Source of the DNA: Veillonella parvula DSM 2008
GTDB taxonomy: Bacteria > Bacillota > Negativicutes > Veillonellales > Veillonellaceae
NCBI RefSeq assembly: GCF_000024945.1
Contig: NC_013520.1
Coordinates: forward strand, 892,501-956,500
DNA: 64,000 nucleotides
Reading direction: 5' to 3'
This document shows positions 44,657 through 52,925 of the stretch, piece by piece. A model generated the notes under the pieces. The model searched no databases, had not been told where the DNA came from, and saw only the letters and a list, made by a program, of their open reading frames with translations. Each line of letters starts with the position of its first letter. The stretch's first letter is position 1. Made by a program: the position numbers and the translations under genes.

Positions 44657-45463
44657 ATGTTAAATAGCAAAGTAAAAAAAATAATTCTTGGCGGTTGTAT
44701 GTTAGTGATGGCTGCTTCTTTAGTTGGTGGATGTGGTTCCTCTAATCAACCTACATCTAATAAACTTATCGTTGGCACTAATGCTACATTTGTTCCATTT
44801 GAGTTTAAAGATGAAAAAACTCAAGATTATACAGGTTTTGATATTGAATTGATTCGTGCGATCGGTAAACGTATTAATAAAGATGTAGAGCTAAAAAATG
44901 TAGCTTTTGATGCTTTGATTCCAGCTTTGAACACACATGATATTGATGTTGCTGCATCTGGTATGACTATTACAAAAGCGAGAAGTGAAAAAGTATTATT
45001 TTCTTCTCCTTATTATGAAAATGCCTTAGCAGTAGTATATAAAGATGGAACGGCTGTGAATTCTCTTGATGACTTAAAGGGTAAAAAAATTGCAGCCCAA
45101 TTAGGTACTACTGGTGCAGATTTAGCTCATAAAATTGAAGGTACTACTGTAAAAGAATTTGACCATAGTAATGAAGCTTTGTTAGAATTACAAAATGGTG
45201 GAGTAGATGCAACTGTAATCGATTTACCTGTAGCTCAATATTACAGTACTAAGCATCCTGACCAACATATTAAATTTATGGCATATCCAAATACTAAAGA
45301 ATACTTGGGCTTAGCAATTAATAAGGATAACAAAGCATTGCAAGAAGAAATCAATAAAGCAATTGCTGATATGAAGGCTGATGGTGAATTTAATACATTA
45401 TATAAAAAATGGTTTAATGTAGATGCACCTGCTGATATGCCAGTAGTTTTAGAATTTAAATAA
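44657..45463 (+). CDS. Polar amino-acid ABC transporter substrate-binding lipoprotein
   Basis: Family 3 (GlnH/HisJ-like) extracytoplasmic binding protein, 268 aa. The lipoprotein signal ends in LVGGC with C26. Mature features are LIVGTNATFVPFEFKD near 37, YTGFDIELIRAIGKRI near 60, DALIPALNTHDIDVAASGMTIT near 85 (partly quoted) and AQLGTTGADLA near 145. ATG follows AATGAGG. It is the first gene of a classical binding protein-permease-ATPase operon. Glutamine or another polar amino acid is likely, but the ligand is not determined. Confidence 0.9.
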   Translation: MLNSKVKKIILGGCMLVMAASLVGGCGSSNQPTSNKLIVGTNATFVPFEFKDEKTQDYTGFDIELIRAIGKRINKDVELKNVAFDALIPALNTHDIDVAASGMTITKARSEKVLFSSPYYENALAVVYKDGTAVNSLDDLKGKKIAAQLGTTGADLAHKIEGTTVKEFDHSNEALLELQNGGVDATVIDLPVAQYYSTKHPDQHIKFMAYPNTKEYLGLAINKDNKALQEEINKAIADMKADGEFNTLYKKWFNVDAPADMPVVLEFK

Positions 45464-45474
45464 TAGGAGAGATT

Positions 45475-46131
45475 ATGAGTTTTAATTGGGGGTTAATTGC
45501 GGATAATTTACCGCTCTTGCTACAAGGTGCTCTAGTGACTGTAGAAATTACAGCCATGTCTGTAGGTTGTGGCTTTTTTATCGGTCTTTTAGTATCTTTA
45601 GCAAATTTATCTAAATTTAAATTAGTTAGATTGCTTGCAAAATGTTATGTAGATATCATTCGTGGTACACCATTACTGGTGCAAATTTTCCTAATTTATT
45701 TTGCCTTGCCTATGATTACAGGTCAACGGATTGATCCATATATTGCGGCTGTTACCGCATGTAGTATTAACTCTGGTGCTTATGTATCTGAAATTTTCCG
45801 TGCTGGTATTCAATCTATTGATAAAGGTCAAATGGAGGCCGGTCGTTCTCTTGGTTTAACTTGGGGACAAACCATGCGTTACATCATTATGCCTCAAGCT
45901 TTTAAAGCAATTATTCCTCCGTTAGGGAACGAATTTATTGCCATGTTGAAAGATTCCTCTTTAGTTTCTGTTATCGGTTTCGAGGAGTTGACACGTCGTG
46001 GTCAATTAATCATTGCTAAAACCTATGCATCCTTTGAAATCTGGGGTACGGTTGCTGTGATTTACCTTATTATGACAGTGACTATCTCACAATTAGTTGG
46101 ATATCTTGAAAGGAAATATAGCATTAAATGA
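45475..46131 (+). CDS. Polar amino-acid ABC transporter permease
   Basis: HisM/GlnP-type permease of 218 aa with about five membrane segments. [18 protein letters not shown] near residue 13 is the conserved start, [19 protein letters not shown] near 57 is the family signature, and [22 protein letters not shown] near 121 (partly quoted) is the EAA loop that contacts the ATPase. It starts 11 bp after the binding protein (AGGAGAG) and overlaps the ATPase start by four bases. Confidence 0.93.
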   Translation: MSFNWGLIADNLPLLLQGALVTVEITAMSVGCGFFIGLLVSLANLSKFKLVRLLAKCYVDIIRGTPLLVQIFLIYFALPMITGQRIDPYIAAVTACSINSGAYVSEIFRAGIQSIDKGQMEAGRSLGLTWGQTMRYIIMPQAFKAIIPPLGNEFIAMLKDSSLVSVIGFEELTRRGQLIIAKTYASFEIWGTVAVIYLIMTVTISQLVGYLERKYSIK

Positions 46132-46853
46132 TTAAATTAGAAAATGTACATAAATCTTTTGGTAAAAATGAAGTACTAAAAGGTATTAATTTACATATTG
46201 AACAAGGTCAAGTTGTTGTAATCATCGGTCCTTCTGGTTCTGGTAAAAGTACGGTACTGCGCACTATGAACTACTTGGAGGAACCTACATCTGGTAAGGT
46301 TATCGTAGATGGCATGGATCTTTCTGATAAGAAAAAGTTAAATGACGTTCGTGCTGAAGTAGGAATGGTTTTCCAAAACTTTAATTTGTTCCCACATATG
46401 ACGGTTATGGAAAACCTTACCTTAGCACAAACTAAGGTTCGTAAAACATCTATGGAAGAGGCTAAGAAGATAGGTCAAGCTTTACTTGATCGAGTAGGTT
46501 TGGCGGATAAAGCCAACGCATACCCTGATTCTTTGTCAGGCGGTCAAAAGCAGCGTGTTGCTATTGCTCGCGCTTTAGCTATGAAACCAAAAGTAATGCT
46601 TTTTGATGAACCTACTTCAGCTCTTGATCCTGAAATGGTTAGTGAAGTGCTAGATGTTATGAAGTCTTTAGCTGAGGAAGGTATGACGATGGTCATCGTT
46701 ACTCATGAAATGGGCTTTGCGAAAAAGGTAGCGGATAGAGTGTTATTTGTTGATGGTGGCTTGATTTTAGAAGATAATACACCTGAACGCGTATTTGATG
46801 CACCTACGAATGAAAGAACAAAATCATTCTTAGATAAAATTTTGTTAGATTAA
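46128..46853 (+). CDS. Polar amino-acid ABC transporter ATP-binding protein
   Basis: GlnQ/HisP-type ATPase, 241 aa. Walker [10 protein letters not shown] is near residue 35, [18 protein letters not shown] near 81 covers the Q-loop in a form typical of amino-acid importers, the signature LSGGQKQR is near 137, Walker [16 protein letters not shown] near 156, and the H-loop THEMGFA near 193. It starts inside the permease stop (ATGA) with no separate ribosome site, so translation is coupled. A terminator follows. Confidence 0.95.
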   Translation: MIKLENVHKSFGKNEVLKGINLHIEQGQVVVIIGPSGSGKSTVLRTMNYLEEPTSGKVIVDGMDLSDKKKLNDVRAEVGMVFQNFNLFPHMTVMENLTLAQTKVRKTSMEEAKKIGQALLDRVGLADKANAYPDSLSGGQKQRVAIARALAMKPKVMLFDEPTSALDPEMVSEVLDVMKSLAEEGMTMVIVTHEMGFAKKVADRVLFVDGGLILEDNTPERVFDAPTNERTKSFLDKILLD

Positions 46854-46866
46854 ATAATATAATTAT

Positions 46867-46908
46867 AGGAAGCAAATTCTAGAATTAGAAATTGCTTCCT
46901 GTTTTTTT
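46867..46908 (+). terminator. Terminator of the amino-acid ABC operon
   Basis: AGGAAGCAA (46867-46875) pairs with TTGCTTCCT (46892-46900), followed by G and seven Ts. The loop carries a small palindrome (ATTCTAGAAT). Confidence 0.9.
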
Positions 46909-47275
46909 ACATTAAATTTAACCTATCTATTTATATTATATATGTATAGCTTAATATCTATTAATATATTTGATAACCTTTAGAGTGAATTTATTAATTA
47001 TAAAGAGTTTGTATAAAGATTTACAGGGTAGATTAATCTGAAAAACACGATTATTGCTATAAATATTTGTGATATAACAATAATTTATACAGTCATTTTT
47101 AAAAACAATAATTTTTAATTCACATATTTTTATGATTATAAAAATATACAATTAATTTATAGAGCTTATATAATTATTTATGACATGTATAGATATAGGG
47201 ATTTTTGAGATTTACAGCAAATGATATTCTTATTTCTAGTGTTTGTATATTCATTAAAAATGTAAATATTGTTGT
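46909..47275. other. AT-rich intergenic stretch before the cold-shock gene
   Basis: About 370 bp of very AT-rich sequence. A minus-strand frame of 66 codons is present but has poor composition, no clear ribosome site and no recognisable product. I see no hairpin, repeat or other gene here. Confidence 0.5.
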
Positions 47276-47304
47276 TTGATATTTTATACATGCTGTGTTA
47301 TGAT
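47276..47304 (+). promoter_or_regulatory. Promoter of the cold-shock gene
   Basis: TTGATA (47276-47281) and TATGAT (47299-47304) with 17-nt spacing. The resulting leader is only about 50 nt, shorter than the long thermosensing cspA leader of E. coli. Confidence 0.75.
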
Positions 47305-47359
47305 ACACATATAGAGCAAGACAGTAAGACAATATATATATTTTTAGGAGGATGTTACC

Positions 47360-47557
47360 ATGTTAGGTAAAGTAAAATGGTTCAGCGCAGAAAAAGGTTA
47401 TGGTTTTATTGAACGTGAAGACGGTAGCGATGTATTTGTACACTACTCTGCAATCCAAGACGAAGGTTTCAAATCTTTGACTGAAGGTCAAAATGTAGAA
47501 TTTGAGATTGTTGATGGAAACCGTGGACCTCAAGCCGCTAACGTTGTTAAAGCGTAA
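47360..47557 (+). CDS. Cold-shock domain protein (CspA family)
   Basis: Single-stranded nucleic acid-binding protein, 65 aa, made of one OB fold. RNP1 is KGYGFI near residue 13 and RNP2 is VFVHYSAI near 26; [16 protein letters not shown] and [11 protein letters not shown] are textbook ends. Likely an RNA chaperone. TTAGGAGGATG gives a very strong ribosome site. It is monocistronic: own promoter, perfect terminator. Confidence 0.96.
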   Translation: MLGKVKWFSAEKGYGFIEREDGSDVFVHYSAIQDEGFKSLTEGQNVEFEIVDGNRGPQAANVVKA

Positions 47558-47596
47558 CTACATACCAAAAAAATTATAAAAACAATATATAATTGG

Positions 47597-47627
47597 ACCC
47601 CGATAGTATATACTATCGGGGTTTTTT
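47597..47627 (+). terminator. Terminator of the cold-shock gene
   Basis: A 26-base perfect palindrome from ACCCCGATAGTA to TACTATCGGGGT (47597-47622), followed by further Ts. Confidence 0.93.
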
Positions 47628-47728
47628 GATTTTCTATATACATTTTATACATAATTCTACAAAAAATATAAAATTTTTAGATAAAAAAGAAGGAGTTTTA
47701 CAGTTAGATGTAGAAATACTAAATATAA

Positions 47729-47772
47729 CACGAGAGATAAGGTTATATAATACCACACACTCGCATCTCGTG
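47729..47772 (+). promoter_or_regulatory. Inverted repeat in the hpf upstream region
   Basis: CACGAGA (47729-47735) and TCTCGTG (47766-47772) are complementary and enclose a TATAAT (47746-47751). No -35 partner was found for that -10-like element. It may be a leader hairpin or an operator around a promoter. Confidence 0.35.
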
Positions 47773-47799
47773 GATGATTTTTAGAAAGGGTGTTGACTT

Positions 47800-48327
47800 A
47801 TGAAAGTAGCAATTAGAGGAAAAAACATTGAAGTGACAGATGCCTTAAGAGCATATATCGAAAAAAGATTGAGTAAATTGACTCGTTACTTCGATGATGA
47901 GTTAGATGCACAAGCGGTTTTATCCGTTGTAAAAGATAAATCTACAATTGAACTTACATGTTTTGTTGATAAAATCGTTCTTCGTGGTGTGGAAACTAAC
48001 GATGATATGTACGCAGCTATTGATTTAGTAGTAGATAAAATTGTTCGTCAAATCCATAAATATAAAACTCGTTTAGCTAAACGTTTCAAAAAACAAGAAG
48101 CTTTCCATCCTGAAGCTTTGGCAGCTCCTGTGGAAGAAGAAACTATTGAAGTTGTAAAACGCAAACACTTTGTTGTGCGCCCTATGGATGTTGAGGAAGC
48201 GATTTTACAAATGAATCTTATTGGTCACGATTTCTTTATGTTCTTTAATGCTGAAACTGAAGCGATGAACGTTGTTTATCGTAGACATGATGGTTTCTAT
48301 GGTTTGATCGAGCCAGAACTTCAATAA
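47800..48327 (+). CDS. hpf: Long-form ribosome hibernation promoting factor (HPF/RaiA)
   Basis: Binds the decoding region of idle ribosomes and, in the long form, joins them into 100S dimers. The N-terminal domain (residues 1-100) has IRGKNIEVTDALRAYIEKRLSKL. After a linker, the C-terminal dimerisation domain (about 118-172) has VVRPMDVEEAILQMNLIGHDFFMF (partly quoted) and VVYRRHDGFYGLIEP. Length 175 aa. AGAAAGGGTG precedes the ATG. In B. subtilis too hpf is followed by secA and prfB, as here. Confidence 0.95.
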   Translation: MKVAIRGKNIEVTDALRAYIEKRLSKLTRYFDDELDAQAVLSVVKDKSTIELTCFVDKIVLRGVETNDDMYAAIDLVVDKIVRQIHKYKTRLAKRFKKQEAFHPEALAAPVEEETIEVVKRKHFVVRPMDVEEAILQMNLIGHDFFMFFNAETEAMNVVYRRHDGFYGLIEPELQ

Positions 48328-48336
48328 TATATAATG

Positions 48337-48427
48337 TCGGCTGAACTTAATCCTAACTCCTTTCTACTTTAAATCAGCCGATTATTATATTAAGGTGGAT
48401 GACTTAAAATAGTCATCCACCTTTTTT
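48337..48427 (+). terminator. hpf terminator region with two hairpins
   Basis: TCGGCTGA/TCAGCCGA (48337-48344, 48374-48381) closes a large loop just after hpf. It is followed by a strong terminator: AAGGTGGATGACT (48392-48404), 6-nt loop, AGTCATCCACCTT (48411-48423) and a T run to 48427. Confidence 0.88.
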
Positions 48428-48458
48428 GCAAAAATAATACTATAAATAATCTTGAAAT

Positions 48459-48490
48459 GCCTTGAATTCTTTGACTATTCAAGGCTTTTT
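48459..48490 (+). terminator. Second hairpin, overlapping the secA promoter
   Basis: GCCTTGAAT (48459-48467) and ATTCAAGGC (48477-48485) with a 9-nt loop followed by five Ts. It looks like a terminator, yet its loop contains the -35 of the secA promoter (TTGACT, 48471-48476). Confidence 0.65.
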
Positions 48491-48499
48491 CGTTATAAT
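48471..48499 (+). promoter_or_regulatory. secA promoter
   Basis: TTGACT (48471-48476) and TATAAT (48494-48499) with 17-nt spacing, about 45 nt before the chosen secA start. The -35 lies within the loop of the preceding hairpin. Confidence 0.75.
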
Positions 48500-48545
48500 A
48501 AGTTAGATAAAATAATGTAAGATGTCCCGTAGAGGAGTGATTTGT

Positions 48546-50981
48546 TTGTTAAGCTTTTTACAAAGGCTATTAGGCAATAATAACGCAAAAGAAATTAAAA
48601 AAATGCGTGCTATTGCAGATCATATTAATGAAATTGAACCTAATTATATTAAATTAAGTGATGCTAACTTAGTGGCAAAAACTGATGAGTTTAAACGTCG
48701 TTTACAAAAAGGGGAAACGTTAGACGACCTATTGCCAGAAGCATTCGCTGTAGTTCGTGAAGCATCTAAACGCGTTTTAGGCATGCGTCATTTCGATGTA
48801 CAGTTAATGGGGGGCATTTGCCTGCATAATGGTAATATCGCGGAGATGCGTACTGGTGAAGGTAAAACATTAGTAGCTACATTGCCCGTATATTTGAATG
48901 CATTGACCGGTAAGGGTGTACACGTTGTAACAGTAAATGATTATTTGGCGACTCGTGATAGCGAGCAAATGGGACGTTTATATAATTTCTTAGGACTTTC
49001 CACGGGTCTTATTGTGGCTAATCTTGACTTTAATCAACGTAAAGAAGCCTATGCGTGTGATATTACATATGGTACAAATAATGAGTTTGGTTTTGACTAT
49101 TTACGCGATAACATGGTAACCGATGTTGTTCAAATGGTACAACGACCATTGAATTATGCCATTGTGGATGAAGTAGACTCCATTCTTATTGATGAAGCAA
49201 GAACACCATTAATTATCTCAGGCCCTGGTCAACGTTCCACTGATAATTATTATAAATTGGCTAAAATTGTTCCTCACCTTATAAAAGATGAAGACTATGT
49301 TATCGATGAAAAACAAAAAACTATTGCCCCTACAGATTCTGGCATCGCAAAGGTTGAAAAAATGCTTGGCGTTGAAAACCTATATGATGCAGAAAATATC
49401 GAGTTGAATCATTTGCTTGGTGCTTCTTTGCGTGCTTATGCTATGATGCATCGTGATACTGATTATGTGGTTAAAGATGGTGAAGTTGTTATCGTCGATG
49501 AGTTTACGGGCCGTTTGATGTTTGGACGCCGTTATTCTGATGGTTTGCATCAGGCTATTGAGGCTAAAGAAGGTTTGAAAGTTGAACGCGAAAGCCAAAC
49601 TTTAGCATCTGTCACATTCCAGAACTATTTCCGTATGTATGATAAATTAGCAGGTATGACAGGTACTGCTAAAACAGAAGAAAAAGAATTTATCGATATT
49701 TATGGATTAGAGGTTATACCAATTCCACCGAATAAGCCTTTAATCCGGATGGATTTGCCAGATCAGATTTTTAAAACTAAAGCTGCTAAATATCGTGCCG
49801 TAGTACGTAATGCAGTAGAACGCCACCAAATAGGGCAACCTATTTTGATTGGTACTACATCTATTACACAGTCTGAAGAACTTTCAGATATGTTGTTGCG
49901 TGCAGGTGTACCTCATAAAGTATTGAATGCTAAACATCATGAACAAGAAGCAGAAATCGTTGCAGCTGCTGGCCAAATGGGAATGGTAACAATCGCTACT
50001 AATATGGCTGGCCGTGGTACTGATATTACTCTTGGAGAAGGTGTGCCAGAACTAGGTGGGTTAGCCATTTTGGGGACAGAACGCCATGAAAGCCGACGTA
50101 TTGATAATCAATTACGCGGACGTGCTGGTCGTCAAGGGGATCCTGGTTCTTCTCAATTCTTCTTATCATTAGAAGATGACTTAATGCGTATCTTTGGTGC
50201 TGACAATATTACAGGTATCATGGATAAACTTGGTATGGAAGAGGATGAACCTATCGAGCATTCTTTGATTACTAAATCTATTGAACGTGCTCAAAAGAAA
50301 GTAGAGGATCATAACTATAATATTCGTAAATATGTACTTGAGTATGATGATGTTATGAATCAACAACGTGAAGTATTATACGAACAACGACGCCGTATTT
50401 TACGTAACGAATCCTTGCGTGAAACAATTAATGAAATGATTGACAAGCTTGTTACCGAATCTGTAGATGCTTATGCTGATGAAAAGCTCTATCCAGAAGA
50501 ATGGGATTATGAAGGTCTCTATAAACATTTAAGTCAATATTTCTTAACAGAAGAGATTATGTCTTCTCAAGATATGGAAGAATATAGTCGTCAAGACTTA
50601 TTAGAACGCTTATTAGAAATTGCTCATGAAGAGTATCAAGATCGCGTTGATATGCTTGGAGAGGCTATGTTTAGTCAACTTGAAAAGGCGATTATGTTGC
50701 GCGTTGTTGATAATAAATGGATGGAACATTTGGATAATATGGATATGTTACGAGAAGGTATTGGCCTTCGTGCATATGGTCAAAAGAATCCGTTGGTAGA
50801 ATATAAGTTTGAAGCTTTTGATATGTTCCAAAACATGATTGCAGCTATTCAAGATGAGACAATCATGGCATTATACAAAATTCGTGCACAATTGATTCAA
50901 GAAATCGAAGAACCAGTTGATCACTTAGAAGGTGCACAATCCCATCATGAAGATGTGTTGGAGCCACAAAACATAGATTAA
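48546..50981 (+). CDS. secA: SecA preprotein translocase ATPase (TTG start)
   Basis: Motor that pushes preproteins through SecYEG. NBD1 has [11 protein letters not shown] near residue 101 (Walker A), NDYLATRD near 133 and [17 protein letters not shown] near 207; NBD2 has MAGRGTDI near 485 and [17 protein letters not shown] near 525. The C-terminus ends without the usual zinc-binding CxC tail. I chose TTG at 48546: AGAGGAG lies eight bases upstream, and the sequence then starts [13 protein letters not shown], like other SecAs. The ATG at 48522 precedes that ribosome site. This gives 811 aa. Confidence 0.94.
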   Translation: MLSFLQRLLGNNNAKEIKKMRAIADHINEIEPNYIKLSDANLVAKTDEFKRRLQKGETLDDLLPEAFAVVREASKRVLGMRHFDVQLMGGICLHNGNIAEMRTGEGKTLVATLPVYLNALTGKGVHVVTVNDYLATRDSEQMGRLYNFLGLSTGLIVANLDFNQRKEAYACDITYGTNNEFGFDYLRDNMVTDVVQMVQRPLNYAIVDEVDSILIDEARTPLIISGPGQRSTDNYYKLAKIVPHLIKDEDYVIDEKQKTIAPTDSGIAKVEKMLGVENLYDAENIELNHLLGASLRAYAMMHRDTDYVVKDGEVVIVDEFTGRLMFGRRYSDGLHQAIEAKEGLKVERESQTLASVTFQNYFRMYDKLAGMTGTAKTEEKEFIDIYGLEVIPIPPNKPLIRMDLPDQIFKTKAAKYRAVVRNAVERHQIGQPILIGTTSITQSEELSDMLLRAGVPHKVLNAKHHEQEAEIVAAAGQMGMVTIATNMAGRGTDITLGEGVPELGGLAILGTERHESRRIDNQLRGRAGRQGDPGSSQFFLSLEDDLMRIFGADNITGIMDKLGMEEDEPIEHSLITKSIERAQKKVEDHNYNIRKYVLEYDDVMNQQREVLYEQRRRILRNESLRETINEMIDKLVTESVDAYADEKLYPEEWDYEGLYKHLSQYFLTEEIMSSQDMEEYSRQDLLERLLEIAHEEYQDRVDMLGEAMFSQLEKAIMLRVVDNKWMEHLDNMDMLREGIGLRAYGQKNPLVEYKFEAFDMFQNMIAAIQDETIMALYKIRAQLIQEIEEPVDHLEGAQSHHEDVLEPQNID

Positions 50982-50990
50982 GATTTGTGA

Positions 50991-51036
50991 ATGGCACGTT
51001 GCTCAAAGGGATTTCCACTGGGCAACGGCCATTTTT
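50991..51036 (+). terminator. secA terminator
   Basis: ATGGC-A-CGTTGC (50991-51002) pairs with GCAACG-GCCAT (51022-51032), an 11-bp stem with one bulge, followed by Ts. Confidence 0.85.
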
Positions 51037-51041
51037 CTATT

Positions 51042-51070
51042 TTGTTAAGGTAATAGTTTATTGATGTAAT
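51042..51070 (+). promoter_or_regulatory. Possible prfB promoter
   Basis: TTGTTA (51042-51047) and TGTAAT (51065-51070) with 17-nt spacing, about 30 nt before the prfB start codon. A moderate match. Confidence 0.4.
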
Positions 51071-51101
51071 AGACTAATTAACTAAAGGTGGTGAACATAA
51101 A

Positions 51102-52209
51102 TTGTTAGAAGATCTAAAACCGATTATTTCTAATTTAGAAGAACGTATTTATGGGATGAGGGATTCACTTTAACATCGCTCAAAAGGAAGACCGAATATT
51201 TACACTTGATGTACAGATGAGTGATCCTACATTTTGGGATAATCCAGATAAAGCTCGTGAGATTTCTCAAGAGGCCACACAATTAAAAAATGCTGTAGAA
51301 AGCTATAAGCAACTTGTTAGTGATATTGAAGATGCTAATGTGATGCTTGAAATGGCTATAGATGAAGATGATCTCTCCATGGAGAGTGAAATCAAGGAAT
51401 ATGTTAAGCAAATAGAAGAAACCTTGGAAAAGCAAGAAGTACTTTTATTGTTAAGTGGTGAATATGATGCAAATAATGCTATTTTAACATTTCATGCCGG
51501 TGCTGGTGGGACTGAGGCACAAGATTGGTGTTCTATGTTAATTCGCATGTACTTGCGCTGGGCTGAAAAATCTGGCTTTTCCATCGAGTTAATGGATGAA
51601 CAACCTGGTGATGAAGCAGGAATAAAATCTGCTACATTCCTTGTTAAAGGTGAAAATGCCTTTGGTTACTTGAAGTCTGAGAAAGGTGTACATCGTCTCG
51701 TTCGTATTTCACCATTTGATGCTGCGGCTCGACGTCACACATCATTTGCTGCTGTCGATGTAATGCCTGAAATCGATGATACTGTGGAAATTAATATCGA
51801 TATGAAAGACGTTCAAGTTGATACATATCGTGCTAGTGGCGCTGGTGGTCAGCATATTAATAAAACCGATTCTGCTGTTCGCATGACACATAAGCCGACA
51901 GGTATTGTAGTACAATGCCAAACACAACGTTCTCAAATGCAGAATAGAGAACAAGCTTTACGTTTGTTACGGGCGAAACTATTTGAGTTAGAGCTCGAAA
52001 AGCAAGCTGAACTTAAAGAACAGATTGGAGGTACCTACCAAGCAATTGAGTGGGGAAGTCAAATTCGTTCCTATGTATTCCATCCATATAATCTTGTTAA
52101 GGATCATCGTACTAGTGTAGAAACTGGTAATGTTCAAGCTGTTATGGATGGCAACTTAGACCCATTTATCGAAGGTTTCTTAAAAAAAGAGGCTAACTTA
52201 ACAATTTAG
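51102..52209 (+). CDS. prfB: Peptide chain release factor 2 with programmed +1 frameshift
   Basis: RF2 releases peptides at UGA and UAA. The gene starts at TTG 51102 (AGGTGG upstream) and reads MLEDLKPIISNLEERIYGM to CTT (51168-51170), then meets in-frame TAA (51171-51173). Skipping T51171 continues NIAQKEDRIFTLDVQMSDPTFW in the long downstream frame, exactly where RF2 homology continues. An SD-like GAGGGA (51158-51163) precedes the shift site. The stop is UAA, where nearly all known sites have UGA. The SPF codon-recognition tripeptide (SPFDAAARRHTSF) and GGQ (GAGGQHINKT) are present. Total about 368 aa. An ATG at 51217 would remove the N-terminus and is not the natural start. Confidence 0.92.
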
Positions 52210-52217
52210 GAGATACT

Positions 52218-52913
52218 ATGAAAAAGTTTTTACTATTCCTATTAGTGCTAATTATTGCTCTTGTAGTGGCATCCCAATTTTTATTACCATCTTTTATTGG
52301 CTCTCGTATTGAAAGTCAATTAAATGAAACATTGAAACCAACGGCTCAAACAGTAAATGTTGAGGCTCAACCTGCTTTCAAAATTTTATATGGTGAGGTG
52401 GATCGTGTTTATGGCACTTTGGAGAATATTAAACTGGGTAAATTGAATTTTGCTAGCTTCCGATATGATGCTAAACAAATTCTTGTTAATCCAATTTCTT
52501 TATTAGCTAGTCAACAAATTGATATCGTTAGTGTTGGGACTGCTAGTATTGATGGGACTATTAATAAAGCTGATTTAGCGACTTTCTTAAGTAATGAAGC
52601 AGGTAGTGATATTCAAGACGTACAAGTTGACATTAGTAAAGATAATATCAGCCTAACCGGTAAAATGAATGTAGGCATGGTGTTTAAAGGAGATGTTAAA
52701 TTAGATGGGAATTTAGAATTAAAGGGCAATACATTATTGTTTTCACCTAAAAAGTTCACCATAAATGGTGCTACAATTCCTGGTATGACATCTAATGTGT
52801 TAGAAAGTACTCAAATTTATGACTTCAACAATTTTCCAATTCCTGTAAAAGCGGAAAGTTTGACTGTTGATAATGGTGAAATTCTCATTAAAGTTAAACC
52901 TGTACTCAACTAG
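52218..52913 (+). CDS. DUF2993 (LmeA-like) envelope protein
   Basis: A 231-residue protein with an N-terminal signal anchor (FLLFLLVLIIALVVASQFLL) and an extracytoplasmic beta-rich domain. The pattern SFIGSRIESQLNETLKP near the anchor and the repeated VDISKDNISLTGKMNVG and GNLELKGNTLLFSP strands resemble DUF2993, a family that includes mycobacterial phospholipid-binding LmeA. Its role here is unknown; lipid handling at the envelope is a guess. It starts nine bases after prfB with TAGGAG. Confidence 0.7.
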   Translation: MKKFLLFLLVLIIALVVASQFLLPSFIGSRIESQLNETLKPTAQTVNVEAQPAFKILYGEVDRVYGTLENIKLGKLNFASFRYDAKQILVNPISLLASQQIDIVSVGTASIDGTINKADLATFLSNEAGSDIQDVQVDISKDNISLTGKMNVGMVFKGDVKLDGNLELKGNTLLFSPKKFTINGATIPGMTSNVLESTQIYDFNNFPIPVKAESLTVDNGEILIKVKPVLN

Positions 52914-52925
52914 AAAGGATTTGTC

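Noticed and set aside
46951-47151. A 66-codon minus-strand frame in the gap before the cold-shock gene.
   Set aside because: Very AT-rich I/N/K/Y composition as expected from noncoding AT-rich DNA, with no good ribosome site.
47593-47784. A 63-codon plus-strand frame between the cold-shock gene and hpf.
   Set aside because: It starts just before and reads through the palindromic terminator of the cold-shock gene, and has no ribosome site or recognisable product.
51217-52209. prfB as an ordinary gene starting at ATG 51217.
   Set aside because: The upstream frame has a start with a good ribosome site, RF2-like N-terminal helices and a CTT shift site in exactly the expected place; the ATG has no ribosome site.
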